Shown here piece by piece: positions 1 through 10,843 of a stretch of 64,000 bases of DNA (position 1 is its first letter; every line of letters begins with the position of its first letter). Source of the DNA: Daedaleopsis sinensis (Eukaryota; Basidiomycota; Agaricomycetes; Polyporales; Polyporaceae). The stretch spans positions 2,046,001-2,110,000 of the forward strand of contig CM066301.1 in NCBI GenBank assembly GCA_033807695.1, given 5' to 3'. The position numbers and the translations under genes are program-made. Under the pieces are notes generated by a model that was given only the letters and a program-made list of their open reading frames with translations, ran no database searches and had not been told where the DNA came from.

Positions 1-206
1 CTATTTGCCGTCTTTTGCCCATCTGACATCCATCTATGGCTATTTTAGGCCCATCCGTCGCAATCTGATACATTTTTAAAAGCCATTTTCGCCCTCCAAT
101 TTCTATCTTTGCCTCCCGCCCAGATATGTCCGGATGGGGTTACCCTAAATACCGACAAATTTAATGCGCACTAAGCGGGCGTCTAACTCCCCTCAGCACA
201 ACAATC

Positions 207-626
207 ATGTCAGGCAGGCAAGGCGGCAAGGCGAAGCCTCTCAAGGTATGCCAACCCTTACTCACGTACCTCATCTGCGCATATAACGTCTCTTCAGGCT
301 CCCAAGAAGGACAAGAAGGAGCTGGACGAAGAAGATGTTGCCTTCAAGGAGAGGAAGAAGGCGGAGGAGGCTGCGCTCAAAGCCGCGCGCGACAAAGGTG
401 CGTCTGCGCGATCTGGGGCTCATCGTACGCCGCGATGCTCACATGCTGCACTGCACAGCTGCGAAGGGTACGTCTGCGAAACGATCGCGGAAGGGCAGGA
501 CACTGATCATCGTGCCGTGGGCTAGGAGGAGCGCCTGGCGGTGGTATCAAGAAGTGCGTGATGCCCTGTTACCTCGAGACTCAGGATCCTCACTGTCAGT
601 ATCCTCATAGGTCCGGAAAGAAGTAA
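207..626 (+). CDS. TMA7: Translation machinery-associated protein 7 (TMA7)
   Basis: The spliced product is a 63-residue, lysine-rich protein. It starts MSGRQGGKAKPLKAPKK and ends GGGIKKSGKK, which are the hallmark ends of the TMA7/CCDC72 family (about 64 aa). Family members associate with ribosomes. Five exons are inferred: 207-245, 298-397, 459-467, 526-553 and 611-626. Exon 3 is only 9 nt and supplies the conserved Ala-Ala-Lys-Gly stretch; skipping it would keep the frame. All introns are GT-AG and 52-61 nt long. The start is the only ATG that gives the conserved N-terminus. The identification is very secure; the microexon is inferred from family conservation. Confidence 0.9.
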
Positions 627-960
627 ACGATGCTATGGCAACAGTGCTCTGTCGCGAACGTCCTCCCTCCAGACCGATGCCCGACCAATCTGACGGGCAT
701 CTCAGATCGCGACCCGTTTTTGTTTCCCTCTCTCCCTCCAAGTGCCACTGTCGACGGTTGTATCGTAGAATCATGATCTCGGCGAATATACTCTGGGTGT
801 TGCACATCTCGACGCCTGCAAACCAAGCAGCCACCAACCGACCGATCCCGCACGAGCACGAATAACGAATGACGAACGCGATAGCTTGACTGCTTTCATA
901 CGACCAAGCGTAACACAACAGGTGAGTGAGAGTCATCTTCCGTCCTCCGATCCTCCGGTA
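627..960. other. Intergenic, 3' flank of TMA7
   Basis: About 330 bp following the TMA7 stop. I see no convincing coding segment, RNA gene or repeat. It probably holds the 3' ends of TMA7 and of the opposing hypothetical gene. Confidence 0.5.
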
Positions 961-1425
961 TCAAGCTCCCCGCCTCCGCGCGACCACACCCTCCCCCTCT
1001 CCGCGAGCGTTGATCGCTGCAGGCATCGGCGGCGGCAGCATCGCGCCCACGTCGATCGGGACACGGATCGTGCCCGAGTGGTCCCACGGGCCCCGCACGA
1101 ACTCCTTGCTGTTCTTCGAGCGCGTGCTGCCCATCGAGCTCGCGGACGTGGGCGAGCTCGGCCCGCTCCAGGCCCCGGATGCAAACGGCTCGTGGGCGGT
1201 GGTCGGGGCAAACGCGCTGGGTGCGGCTCGGATGTCCGGGATGACGAGCCCAGGGAGCTCGGTGTGTGTCATGCGAGCTCGGGGGATGGGGCCGGCGGTG
1301 ACAGTCGGGATGGGGCCCTGGAAGGCGGGCCGCGGGAGCGAGGGCAGGGTGTGCCGGGGCAGGCCCCGGGGCGGGAGGGGGCCGTTGTGCAGACGGAGGG
1401 GGGTTGGGGGCGTGCGGCGCGGCAT
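961..1425 (-). CDS. Hypothetical Pro/Ser-rich protein
   Basis: A GC-rich open frame of 154 codons starts at an ATG (MPRRTPPTPL) and stops with TGA at 961. The protein is low in complexity and rich in Pro, Arg, Ala and Ser, so probably disordered. It contains a more ordinary stretch (KEFVRGPWDHSG, then RVPIDVGAML) that looks like a real conserved patch. I recognise no domain. The frame extends upstream without an ATG, so an extra 5' exon is possible. It lies opposite to TMA7. In such GC-rich DNA, long frames also arise by chance, so this call is weak. Confidence 0.35.
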   Translation of the reverse strand: MPRRTPPTPLRLHNGPLPPRGLPRHTLPSLPRPAFQGPIPTVTAGPIPRARMTHTELPGLVIPDIRAAPSAFAPTTAHEPFASGAWSGPSSPTSASSMGSTRSKNSKEFVRGPWDHSGTIRVPIDVGAMLPPPMPAAINARGEGEGVVARRRGA

Positions 1426-2471
1426 GGTGGTGTGTAGGGCGAAGAGATGCGTGTAGCGTGTGGGGTCAGGGAAAGGTATGTGTTGGCGAACAACGCAGCT
1501 GTTTAAAATGCGGCGCGCAAAGCGCAAAGCGCAAGAGCTTTGTCAGTGTCCATTCTACAGCTTGCTTTGCAGACATTGAGACGCGGGGATAGCGGAGGCG
1601 GAGGGCGCGGAGGACAGGGACGTCGTCGGGTGATGGCGAAAGGGTTACTCACAATGTTAATGTGCACCGGACACTTAATCTACGGCCAAACGGATCGGCG
1701 TAAACGCGAAGGCAATGGTGACAGCAGTCGGGTCAACCGAGCCTGGCCTGTCTGTAGAACAAGTAGAATGAGCAGAAGTGAGAGCAGCGAGAGCGGGCAC
1801 CGCGAGCGACGACGAGGTGGAAGGAGTCCAAGTCAGCGACCTTTATCACTGGGGCAGGCTCGGACGGAAAAGTCGGTTACAGAAGCGCTCGCCATGGCGC
1901 CCTCGCGTCGTCATGATCGCGGTTCCTTGGATGCTGCGCGACGTGCCCGTCGCGACACACACCTATATTTACCGGGATAATCCTAGTCGAGAACGAGCGA
2001 TTCGGTGCCGTCGGGAGTAGCAACGTTGCGTAGGAAGGTGGGGAGACAGTGAGCAGTCGGGAGGACTAAGTATTAAGTAGCGGTGGTCGATCTCAACCAA
2101 GCTGTTGTATTTAAAGGCAACGAACGTCTGCTGAGATTGCCGATCTCGGACAGGCTATGGCCTTGCAACTGTTGGGATCATAAGTATGGCTGCAGTTCGT
2201 CTGTGGGTGTCTACATGGACGAGGTGTCTGATAGACCTCATTTTTGAGAGTAAATGACTAGGCAAATCTATCCGGCCAGAAGATTGGTACCAGTTGCAGT
2301 CGGGCGTACTCAGAAACCATAGAATTGGAGAAGCGGTCGTTGTATACATGGGGGTGGTATGAACATGACGGGAATCCGATGATGTATTGTCCAGCAGAGT
2401 GGATAGCGAGACATGCGATGAGACAACAATGGTGGATACAGAGACATAACGCACGGGACAGACGTGTACAA
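1426..2471. other. Intergenic, no gene seen
   Basis: About 1 kb between the hypothetical gene's start and the 3' end of UBC11. Plus-strand open frames here (for example 1540-1980) have arginine-rich, family-less translations and look like chance frames. No repeat, tRNA or conserved protein segment was seen. Confidence 0.5.
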
Positions 2472-3419
2472 TCAATCTGATCCCTCGTCAGTAATGGGAC
2501 GGTAGTGCTTGAGCAATTGGATCTTGAATTCTGAAGAGCATGCCTTCAATACAGGAACAGAACGAAGCATTATCACAATCTTACCGTTGGGACTGTCCCA
2601 AATTTCTGATGCGTCCGGGTTGAGAGGAGATGCGTTGTTTGGTTCTAGGGGATTGATTAGAGACAATCAATACGCACATCATTTTGACGAACATACCACC
2701 CAGGAGCGACTGAAGCGAGAGAAGGATTGTCTGCACACTGTAAACGGCGGACCATTTGTCCTGCACGGGATTACGCTGATCAGCGCTAGGTGCAGAGGAG
2801 AGCGCGGGCGAAACCTTACCTGCAAAATGTCAAGACAAATACCACCGCCATTGAGGTCAACATTGGGGTGGAAGCAAGGAGAGTCAAACTTGATCGCGGG
2901 GGGTGCCATAGGATAATTTGGAGGGAAATTGATGGTGATCTTGAACTTCAGACCTGCGTAGACCTTAACCCCCCAAACCAAGGGAGAAAACGCGTTCGTT
3001 CAGACCGCGCAACGCGCTGCCATGCAAAGCGCGCGGACTTACCGTGCCTGCTGGGCCCTCGATGGTTCCCACCCAGTCAAACAAGTTCGCGTCCGATCTC
3101 GGAAACGCGGACTACACGTTGCGACACTGTCAGCCGAAAATTGGTGCATGGTGCCAGCAGCAATCACTCACAATACCAGGAGACGAGGACATCTGGTACA
3201 CTGGTTAGGACTGCCCGTAAAACGCTGTTGGAAGCGACTCACCATAAGCGTCATGAGCTCATTGCTGAGTCTGCGCACGACGTCTTCAGAATCCTGTCAC
3301 CATTGGACCACCCAGACCACATACCGTTTTGTTACACTCCCCGCAGGGTCTCCTCCCGCTCCCGCCACTGAGGGCTTAATCGCTGCACGAGGGGCAAGTG
3401 AGGAGGTGATCTGATCCAT
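2472..3419 (-). CDS. UBC11: Ubiquitin-conjugating enzyme E2 C type (Ubc11/UBE2C)
   Basis: Splicing eight exons gives a 179-residue protein whose whole length matches the UBE2C/UbcP4 class, the E2 that works with the anaphase-promoting complex to ubiquitinate mitotic cyclins. The short N-terminal tail (about 30 aa) is followed by KRLSNELMTLM. The UBC fold then carries FPPNYPMAPP, the HPN motif (CFHPNVDLNG) and the active-site cysteine at about residue 114 in GGICLDILQ. Next come WSAVYSVQTILLSLQSLLG and EPNNASPLN, and the protein ends in TDEGSD. Exon 3 is only 21 nt (3172-3192). The tandem neighbour upstream ends about 300 bp away. The intervening promoter holds ACGCGT and CACGTG boxes. Assignment to the C subclass rests on the N-terminal LMTLM and the ISAFP segment; the E2 identity is certain. 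Confidence 0.93.
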
Positions 3420-3537
3420 GTGGCAATCCGGTTATGCAGATAGACTCGCACAGGATGTGATAGAATGGCAGGAGAGCAGAAGGTGGGCGTGGTGGGTTGG
3501 CAGTCGTGTGTTGAGTTGCAACTTGCCGCGTTTTTGA

Positions 3538-3562
3538 ACGCGTCCTGAACAAACGTCACGTG
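3538..3562 (-). promoter_or_regulatory. MCB (ACGCGT) plus E-box (CACGTG) upstream of UBC11
   Basis: Two palindromic hexamers lie in the 296-bp promoter between the DUF3684 gene's stop and the UBC11 ATG: ACGCGT at 3538-3543 and CACGTG at 3557-3562, about 120-140 bp from the ATG. ACGCGT is the MluI cell-cycle box bound by MBF-type G1/S factors in fungi, and CACGTG is a bHLH site. Function here is inferred. Confidence 0.4.
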
Positions 3563-3715
3563 CTCCGCACTTCAAGCGCCCCAACTGGGCGCTCCGGCAG
3601 AATCCATTGTCATTCGTGTTTCATTAGAGGTCAATTGTAGTCCAGAGGACAGCAGTATACAGGATGTAGTGTACAGACAACGCCATTCCATAGTTTGTAC
3701 GCGAGGAGAAATTCT

Positions 3716-6700
3716 CTACTTGTTCGCGAGCAACTTCATAAGTGCGGGAAGATATGCTTCGCAAATCGACGAGAAGTAGAACTCATGTTCCGAGTTATGG
3801 GCTTTGACGAGATTGTGCGCAATCTCATGAGCTAGTGTGAAGTACCTTAAATAATATATCAGTACCCCACGTAGCTGAAATTGACAGCTGCGGTCCTTAC
3901 CAAGAAGTGTATGCATTCGAGAGTTGGCCGGCCTGCACTTCGCCGTCGTCTAGAAAACAATGATCTTCAATGTCTGTGGCACAAAGGAGAAGGTCGGTAC
4001 ATACGCCATTGCTCGAAGAACCTGAGATTGAGGAAGAGACTAGCGTTTCTGTTGAATGCAATGAGGTCCCCAGCACGGTCGTAGAATATGTGCAAGCTCG
4101 TCGGTGGAAGGGTGTAGACTTGTTGCAAGTCGCGAATAGTATAGATGAATAGAGCCAACGTATCCTTCTTCGAATCAATCAATGTCCGGATGTCTGGGAC
4201 ATCTGACACCAGAATTGTGAGCACTATCCAGGTAAATCGGTACAACTTCACTCACCTTTGGCCACAAATATCTTGATGCCACCCATCTCACCTAGAAACT
4301 CAATCAGTCGTGCGCAGTCGATGATTGTCACAGAGTACTCACCAACTACAGTCATATCCACCGGATGTCCGGAGATATCACAGTACCCCTCGTTCAACGA
4401 CTCCTTGACCATCTGCATCTGCTGCCGATTCTGGAGCGTATCGCCTCTTTCCTCTTTACAGGCTCGAATGGCAAGGTCGATATTCGCCGCTAAGAGAGCA
4501 TTAGTGTAGTCAATAGCGTGAGCATTAGTTGCCTTACCGATGCTGCCAAGCGGTGTTGCATATGGGTTCGGGGTCCGGGGGCGTTCGGCAGAGCTTGGAG
4601 GAGGAAGTAACGGCGTTTGTGCATCGGAGTAGTCCTTATGGTCCTTTGGAGGAAGTGCTGGGCTGTCGCTGGGGCCTGCGATAGAACTCGCATCATCGCG
4701 TCTCACCTTACCCCGCAGAAGGTCGAGCGAGTGACGGATGGTGCTCTTCGCGCGAGAAGGCCCCTTTGGGTCGTTTGAAACGCCTGATGAAGGCGCATGC
4801 TCAATGAGGGCATCTTGAACGCCATTCGCTTTCCCATCTGCTTTAGCAGGAGCCGAGACCAGTGCATCTGCAGCGGAGCTCCCAGCGGATTGACTGACAA
4901 GGGCTGCTTTGGCTCGTGCGGCTTCCTCGGCAGCCAGCCGGTCTGCCCTTTGTTGTCGCAAGATACGATCCACTTGAAGAGAAGTTAGGACACATGACAA
5001 CGCATAGTTGATACAAGCCGCACCATTATACCCTCGTCTCCGCAATGCCCGAAGATCTGTCGATAGGATGGTCATGAACAGAAGAGCGTCGTTCACTTTG
5101 GGGGCGTCGAAGAGGAGGCGGCACATTGACGTCGACACTCTAGCAGCACGAAAATTAACTCCACACTTGGGCTGAGACAATATCAACACGACTCACTCAT
5201 ACATGTCGACCTGGTCGTTCCCTGCCAGCCAAAGCTCAATAGGTCCCCGACCAAGGCGCCTAGCAACCGCAGAAGCATCCTGGCTCTTGGACGCACGCTT
5301 CTCGCCAAACTGCAACGACTTCGTCACAGTGAGCTTGCCATACGTCTTCACAACGAAGTTGTCCTTGTTGTTCAGCCAAGAATACGATACGCGCGTCTTA
5401 GTGTGAGTGTGTTCGTGCAGAAATAGGGGAAGGCGCTCGAGGATGAGGGCGCGTGTCTCGGCTGCTTTCCGTGAGCTGACGACTTCGCCACTCGTGTTGT
5501 ACTCCTCTTGAACCATGCCGCTCAGCCGTTTGCAACCGAGCTCGAGGTAGAACTCTACGTGCGGATTGAGTACGCAACGCGACGAACTATCAGCATAAGT
5601 GCGTACCTTCAAGCAGATCTTCTTGAGGAGCAGAGAAAATGACATCGCCGAACAGTTGATACGCATTGGTCTCGTCGGCGATAACGATCTTGTCGGGGGT
5701 CAATAGGTCGTACTGATACTCCCAGTCTTCCTCTTCGAGATCACCGGAATGATCATCGGGTTGCTTCTTGATCGCCGCAGGCTTGCTCTTCCTCACACGC
5801 CGAGAGCCTAGGAGTACAGCGGACCGCTTCATGCGAGTTGTTGTACCCGATGACAAAAGGCGCCTATTGACTGCGATGTTGCGCAACTCTGCCAGATAAC
5901 TGTGAAGATATTAGGCATATGTGACGACCGATAGAAGATAACAGCGCACTTGTCGCGCCCTTCAGCCAGCTCATAGAATTGGCGAGGGTTATCGAGGAGG
6001 ATCTTAGCGATTTCATCGACTGAAGGTTCGTGCTTGACTCCGCAGGCATTCAGAAAAGTGTTCGCGGTGTTCCCAAAGTCCACGAAAGTGAAAAATTTGG
6101 AATGAACCTGAGTCTTCGACTCTCCCTTGAAGTAACACTGAGTGGGCGGAAGATGGCGAATGGCACCATTTGTTCCCTTAACGGGCACTATGGGGATTTG
6201 TGACAAAGCTCTTAGTTCAGTAGGAGAGAAGGCTGATAAAGGATATCAGTGAGATATCTTCGCAAGCGTGCCGAAGACATACCAGTGATCCGGCTAGCCA
6301 GAGTTGTGAACCATTGCCTGGCAATGTCTTCAGTCCGCGGAGGAGAAGACTTGAGAAGGTTGACGAGTCTGGGACCTTGAGGGTGGTCCTGGATCCGAAG
6401 ATGCATCAACGCCTCCCCTTTCAAGGATGGGTCGACCACCAAGAATCCAAGGCTTGCCCACTCAGGCGCCGAGAAGACCTGGATATAGATGAGTATAAAT
6501 ACTTTTGTGAAAGACACGGTTGGCCGTACTTCATGCGGTTTGGCCAGACAGCGAGTATTGCCGTTTAAGGCGGGAACGAATGCAACGTTAGAGAAGGCAT
6601 CGGGATCGTAATCAGCGTAACGTGTCGTATAATTGTCGAAAAAGTATTTCAATGCTGCCGCCCGTACCGCCTCGTCTTTGCCAGCCGCGAGACCAATGAG

Positions 6701-9700
6701 AGCAGCGAGAGGAGGGTACCGTCGCAGGCCTAGCTTGAATAGGAATTTAGCTATGAATATTCTCTTATTAGCCTCTTCAAACATACGGAGTGCACGAGGG
6801 AATCATTCACCTTCCTCTGAGTTGGTTCTCCATTTCCGTTGCGTGCCCCAGTCGATCACAGGTAACTTGAGCTCTCTGAAAACGTCCAGGGGCTCGTACA
6901 ATTCCGAGGCTCTGTGACGGGGGGGCTTGCCATCCTCAGGCAACTTCTCATCATGACGCTCTCTGAGAAATGCCGAAGTCATCTTAAGGCGTTCAAGCTC
7001 AGTCGGGGTCAACGTAGACTGTACATCGACCAGATACTTGATCAAATCTGCAATGGTCCAGTCCCCAGTCTTGATCATTCTGCTACCTGTATGAGAATAT
7101 TGCAGAACCTATAGTGAGTACTTGAACGCACCGATCGAACACGATCTGGAGATCGACGTGTTTCCTCACGCCGATAGCTTGCAGGAACTTTTCCAGCTGG
7201 CCTTTGACCACGGTGCCGGAAGGGAAGGTGATAACGGGGAGATCAGGGAAGACATGAGCGTTCTGAAAATATGCCTCTCCGGGTTTCTTGAGCCCGCCAG
7301 ACGTCGGTATGCAGGCGTGCTCCTGAAGGATGAGCGTGATTTCGTCCTGCCGACTCTTGGGTAAAGACTGGGTAGCGCGTGAGAGCACGTTGATTACACG
7401 CTCTGCCCACTGAGGAGACAAATGTAGATCATGTTCCGCATCGTGTGGTGCCGGCGGGGTGGTGACGTGTCGCAGCCACTCGATGATGCTCAATTCGCGC
7501 CAGTTGAAGGCAGCCATGAGCGACGAGGGATCGAAGTGCCGTGATATCGTGACAGGAAGTAGATGAGGGGGGAGGGGGCCGTCCGCAGGGATGAGTGCGC
7601 CCGAGCTTCTGCTGTTGAGGAAACTCTCGATCACGGAAAGAGGGATGATTTGGGCGGCGTTGTTGTCCTTCTCCTCAATAGAGAGTACAGCAGCGTCGAG
7701 GAGCTCCTTCCGTACATACTCGAGCCTAGACTGATCGCCGTGGTTATACACTTCAATCCACCACTTGAAACAGGCGATCATCTCCGTCTCCGACAGAGGG
7801 CGATTGCGAAGTTCCTGCCGGACGTCCGGAAAAGTAATCTCCTTGATCATCCCCCGAGTACGAAGTGTATCCACCATCGTCTTCGCCTGTGTGAGGATCT
7901 CCTCCGGAATGACGGGCAGGTCCCTGACGAAGCCTGCGAAAGTAGCATCGGGATAGCGAACTTCAGATACATCGCGCACTCCAGTTGTAGACATGATAGG
8001 GAAGGGTGATTTGCTCGATGAGAGTGAGAGGAACGATGTGGTTGTTGCACAGGCAAAGAATGCTTCTTCGAGTGAAGCAGATACGACAGCAGATGGTGTC
8101 GAAGAATGGAAGGTGAAGAACTTCAAAGCGTGTACCGCGCGATTGCACAGTTCAGCTCGGACTTCCGCGTCCACACTGTTGTCGGGCCCGTTCGCACGCG
8201 CTGCTGTCAAGGCATCGCTCCATCGCTGCCGAATGGCGTCCATCTCGATCTCGTACGCTGCGCGAGAAAGGAAACCACCAATATAGAGCAGCTCTCTGTT
8301 CCACACTAATGATGTTTACTGAGAAAGTCAACTCTCTTCATGAGACAACACACACATACCTGCGACGTTACGATCACTGACTCCAATGTATCAGCAAAGT
8401 GTACCCAGGAATATAGAGGGGGACGTACACCAAATCAATGGACTCTCGTTCAACAGTCGGGATGAACCGAGCTGACATATGGCCACCGAGGCCAGTGGTT
8501 TGAGCCGTCGAATGACCCTATAGTTAGCAGCATGAGGCACCTTGCCCAGGAAAGATTGTTAAGGTACTGACGATGAACACCTTCGCTTGCCCCGTTCTGT
8601 TATATCCTCCTTGAGTTTCGCACTGCGCCAACGAAGGAATACCACACATACCCCTCAAGATCCGCACGCAACCCCTGGAAGACGCTCCCGGTTATACTAC
8701 CGTGCCGTTCGTCCTCTTTCTTACTATCCTCATACTGCGTTTGTCCGGTCTAGTTCCAACTGAGTATCTGACACACTCAAGCACACGTTGACATCCGCTT
8801 ACGTATATGAACTCATACTTCATTCTCGTGGGCGGGTTCTTCTTGGTAGACCGATTGAGCTCTGCAATCATCTTCTTATCCAACTTGACCACGATATCAG
8901 CCGCGAAGATTGACAATGCAACATTGGATTCGACCACTGTTTTTGGATCAATCTTTGGTTCAGGGGTTCGTGCAACCATGGGCGTCGCGGCTCGTGTCGG
9001 AGGTGCAGATCCTGTCAAGGATGAGAAGAGAGACGAGAAGAATCCGGCCCCTCCAGCGGTAGGCTTGGGCGGTTCCTTCTTAGGCTGGGGCTTCTCGGTG
9101 CCCGCCATATAGACCCACTGCATGACTTCCGCTTTGATCGCGAGAGCTGATGGCCATCGAGTCAGAGAACAGACATGCGTGTGCATTTGTATGTAGATCT
9201 TACGAGTCTCCTGTAATCCATGGACCTGCATCGTGTTCAGGGGACTTGTCGTCCTAAGCCCTCTGGGTATACTCAATGCTTTCGGCATACCGGGTGCTTT
9301 AGTGAGACGAGATAGCCGTTTGTCGTCGAGATATACGCTGACGTCGAGGAGGTGCCTCATGAAAGTGATTGAAGAGGCGAGGAAGCGAGTAAAGTCGAAG
9401 GGCGGAGGTATAGGAGTAGGTTCACGTAGTTCCATTTGGAATGTTGTCCATGGGTCATTGTCGGCATCATTGCGGGCTCCTCGACGTGCAAATAGCTGCA
9501 AACCGAGTTGCTACGGGCACAAATAAGGATATTATAGATGTCTCACCTGATCCTTCTTGTCCTTCCAATAGAAATTCATCCATTGGCCTGAGATGAGGTA
9601 TCACTATAGTTCAATATCCTGAGTACCAGGAGTACACACCTCCCGAGAATACCCAAGGTTCTTCGGTCACAGAGAAGAGGGAGTAGAAACCTGGACCACG

Positions 9701-10360
9701 TAACGTTAGTACCGACTCTTAGAGTGTGATACACGGCCATAGCACTGACCAACGCCAAATGCACCAATCTTCTCCTCATCAGGGTTTCCCTCCGCTGTAG
9801 ACTCTTGTAAGGTACATCCTGCGATGAGGATTGTGCGCTGCTACATACCTATCTTCTTCAACCGACTCCAATCCTCAGCTCCAAAGTGCTTGCCGTTGTT
9901 CTTGAAAGTCCATTGGTGAACCTACACTATATTAAGGGCTTCTCCTTACTGTCAATCCCAGAGAACATACCACACTCGTCTTCAGATCTGGCAAGCTGTC
10001 GTCCTGCGCGACAGCCTGTCCGTCTTCCTCGCCTTTGCCTTCGGCGTTTCTCCTCTCAACATACTGCTTGGTCTCGAAGTGTATCTCCACAGCAGTCGCA
10101 TTGGCATCATCGGAGTTCTGCAACAACTCGCGGAAGACTTGCGATAATAGGGGTCACCGACAGCTCCTGCTGGTCTCGGGTAGATCTGACACTCACCCGT
10201 AAACTCCCCAGAGTAGCGTGCAAGGACCTTGTCTATAAGGGCACGCTGGTTCACCTCCACCGACTCGTCGTAGCCGGACTCCCACTACGATGCGGTTGGT
10301 AAGAAACCGCGTAGGGTGGTGGAGGGGAAGACATACGAGCGCATCCCGTGCATTAGCCAT
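3716..10360 (-). CDS. DUF3684 / No-Vein-like giant HSP90-type ATPase
   Basis: Roughly twenty short introns separate exons that join into one protein of about 1,800 aa. The N-terminus (MANARDALWESGYDESVEVN) leads into a GHKL ATP-binding fold. Its N-box is FRELLQNSDDANATA and its G1 box is EEKIGAFGVG, as in sacsin and plant NO VEIN. A proline-rich insert with Gly-Phe-Phe follows (8.9-9.1 kb). The long middle part includes Ala/Ser/Pro-rich linkers near 4.5-4.9 kb. The C-terminus carries AHEIAHNLVKAHNSEHEFYF just before the stop. I know this full arrangement as the fungal DUF3684 family, whose role is undescribed. The ATP site looks intact, so an ATP-driven chaperone-like role is plausible. The start is the ATG beside the conserved ESGYDE segment. 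Confidence 0.88.
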
Positions 10361-10843
10361 CGCGAGCCAATTCTGCGGCCGTCCGTTGTACTCTGAGGTC
10401 TATTAGAGGGATTGTTCCGGTGTTTCCTCTTGAGGTTGATTATGTGTAGTTGACTGTATGGCACCTGCTTAGGCACTAAGTCTTGAATGGCCGCTACGTC
10501 TACGGGGCGTGTTGAGGCGCAGAGTCGTGAAAGCGTAGACAACAGGTCGCGAAGGAGAGAATATGGATGGTGGAGGAACTGCGCACGTCCGCTACCAGGA
10601 GGTGGACCATGGCAGACGCTCCGGCCGGAGCGAGGATGACATGAGCGCGCAGCGCGTCGCGTCGCGCGTTGTTACTATATCCGAGCGCGCACGCGTCTTG
10701 CACAATTCTGCAGCTTCTCCCGTCGCGCGACTTGGCACCGTCGCCCTAAATCATCGTTCGCGATACTAGATCTTATCCACCTCGCATCTCCTTCGCGCAC
10801 TATTGCGCTGTATATACCACTGCGCGCCGCGCGATCTACGAAC
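10361..10843. promoter_or_regulatory. Bidirectional promoter, DUF3684 gene / QTRT2
   Basis: 483 bp separates the two divergent start codons. It holds a CG-rich block with an ACGCGT box at 10691-10696. A TATA-like TATATACC lies at 10811-10818, 33 bp before the QTRT2 ATG. No coding segment is visible. Confidence 0.45.

Noticed and set aside
1540..1980. Plus-strand 146-codon frame
   Set aside because: Arg/Gly/Ser-rich translation without motifs, no neighbouring exon; looks like a chance frame.
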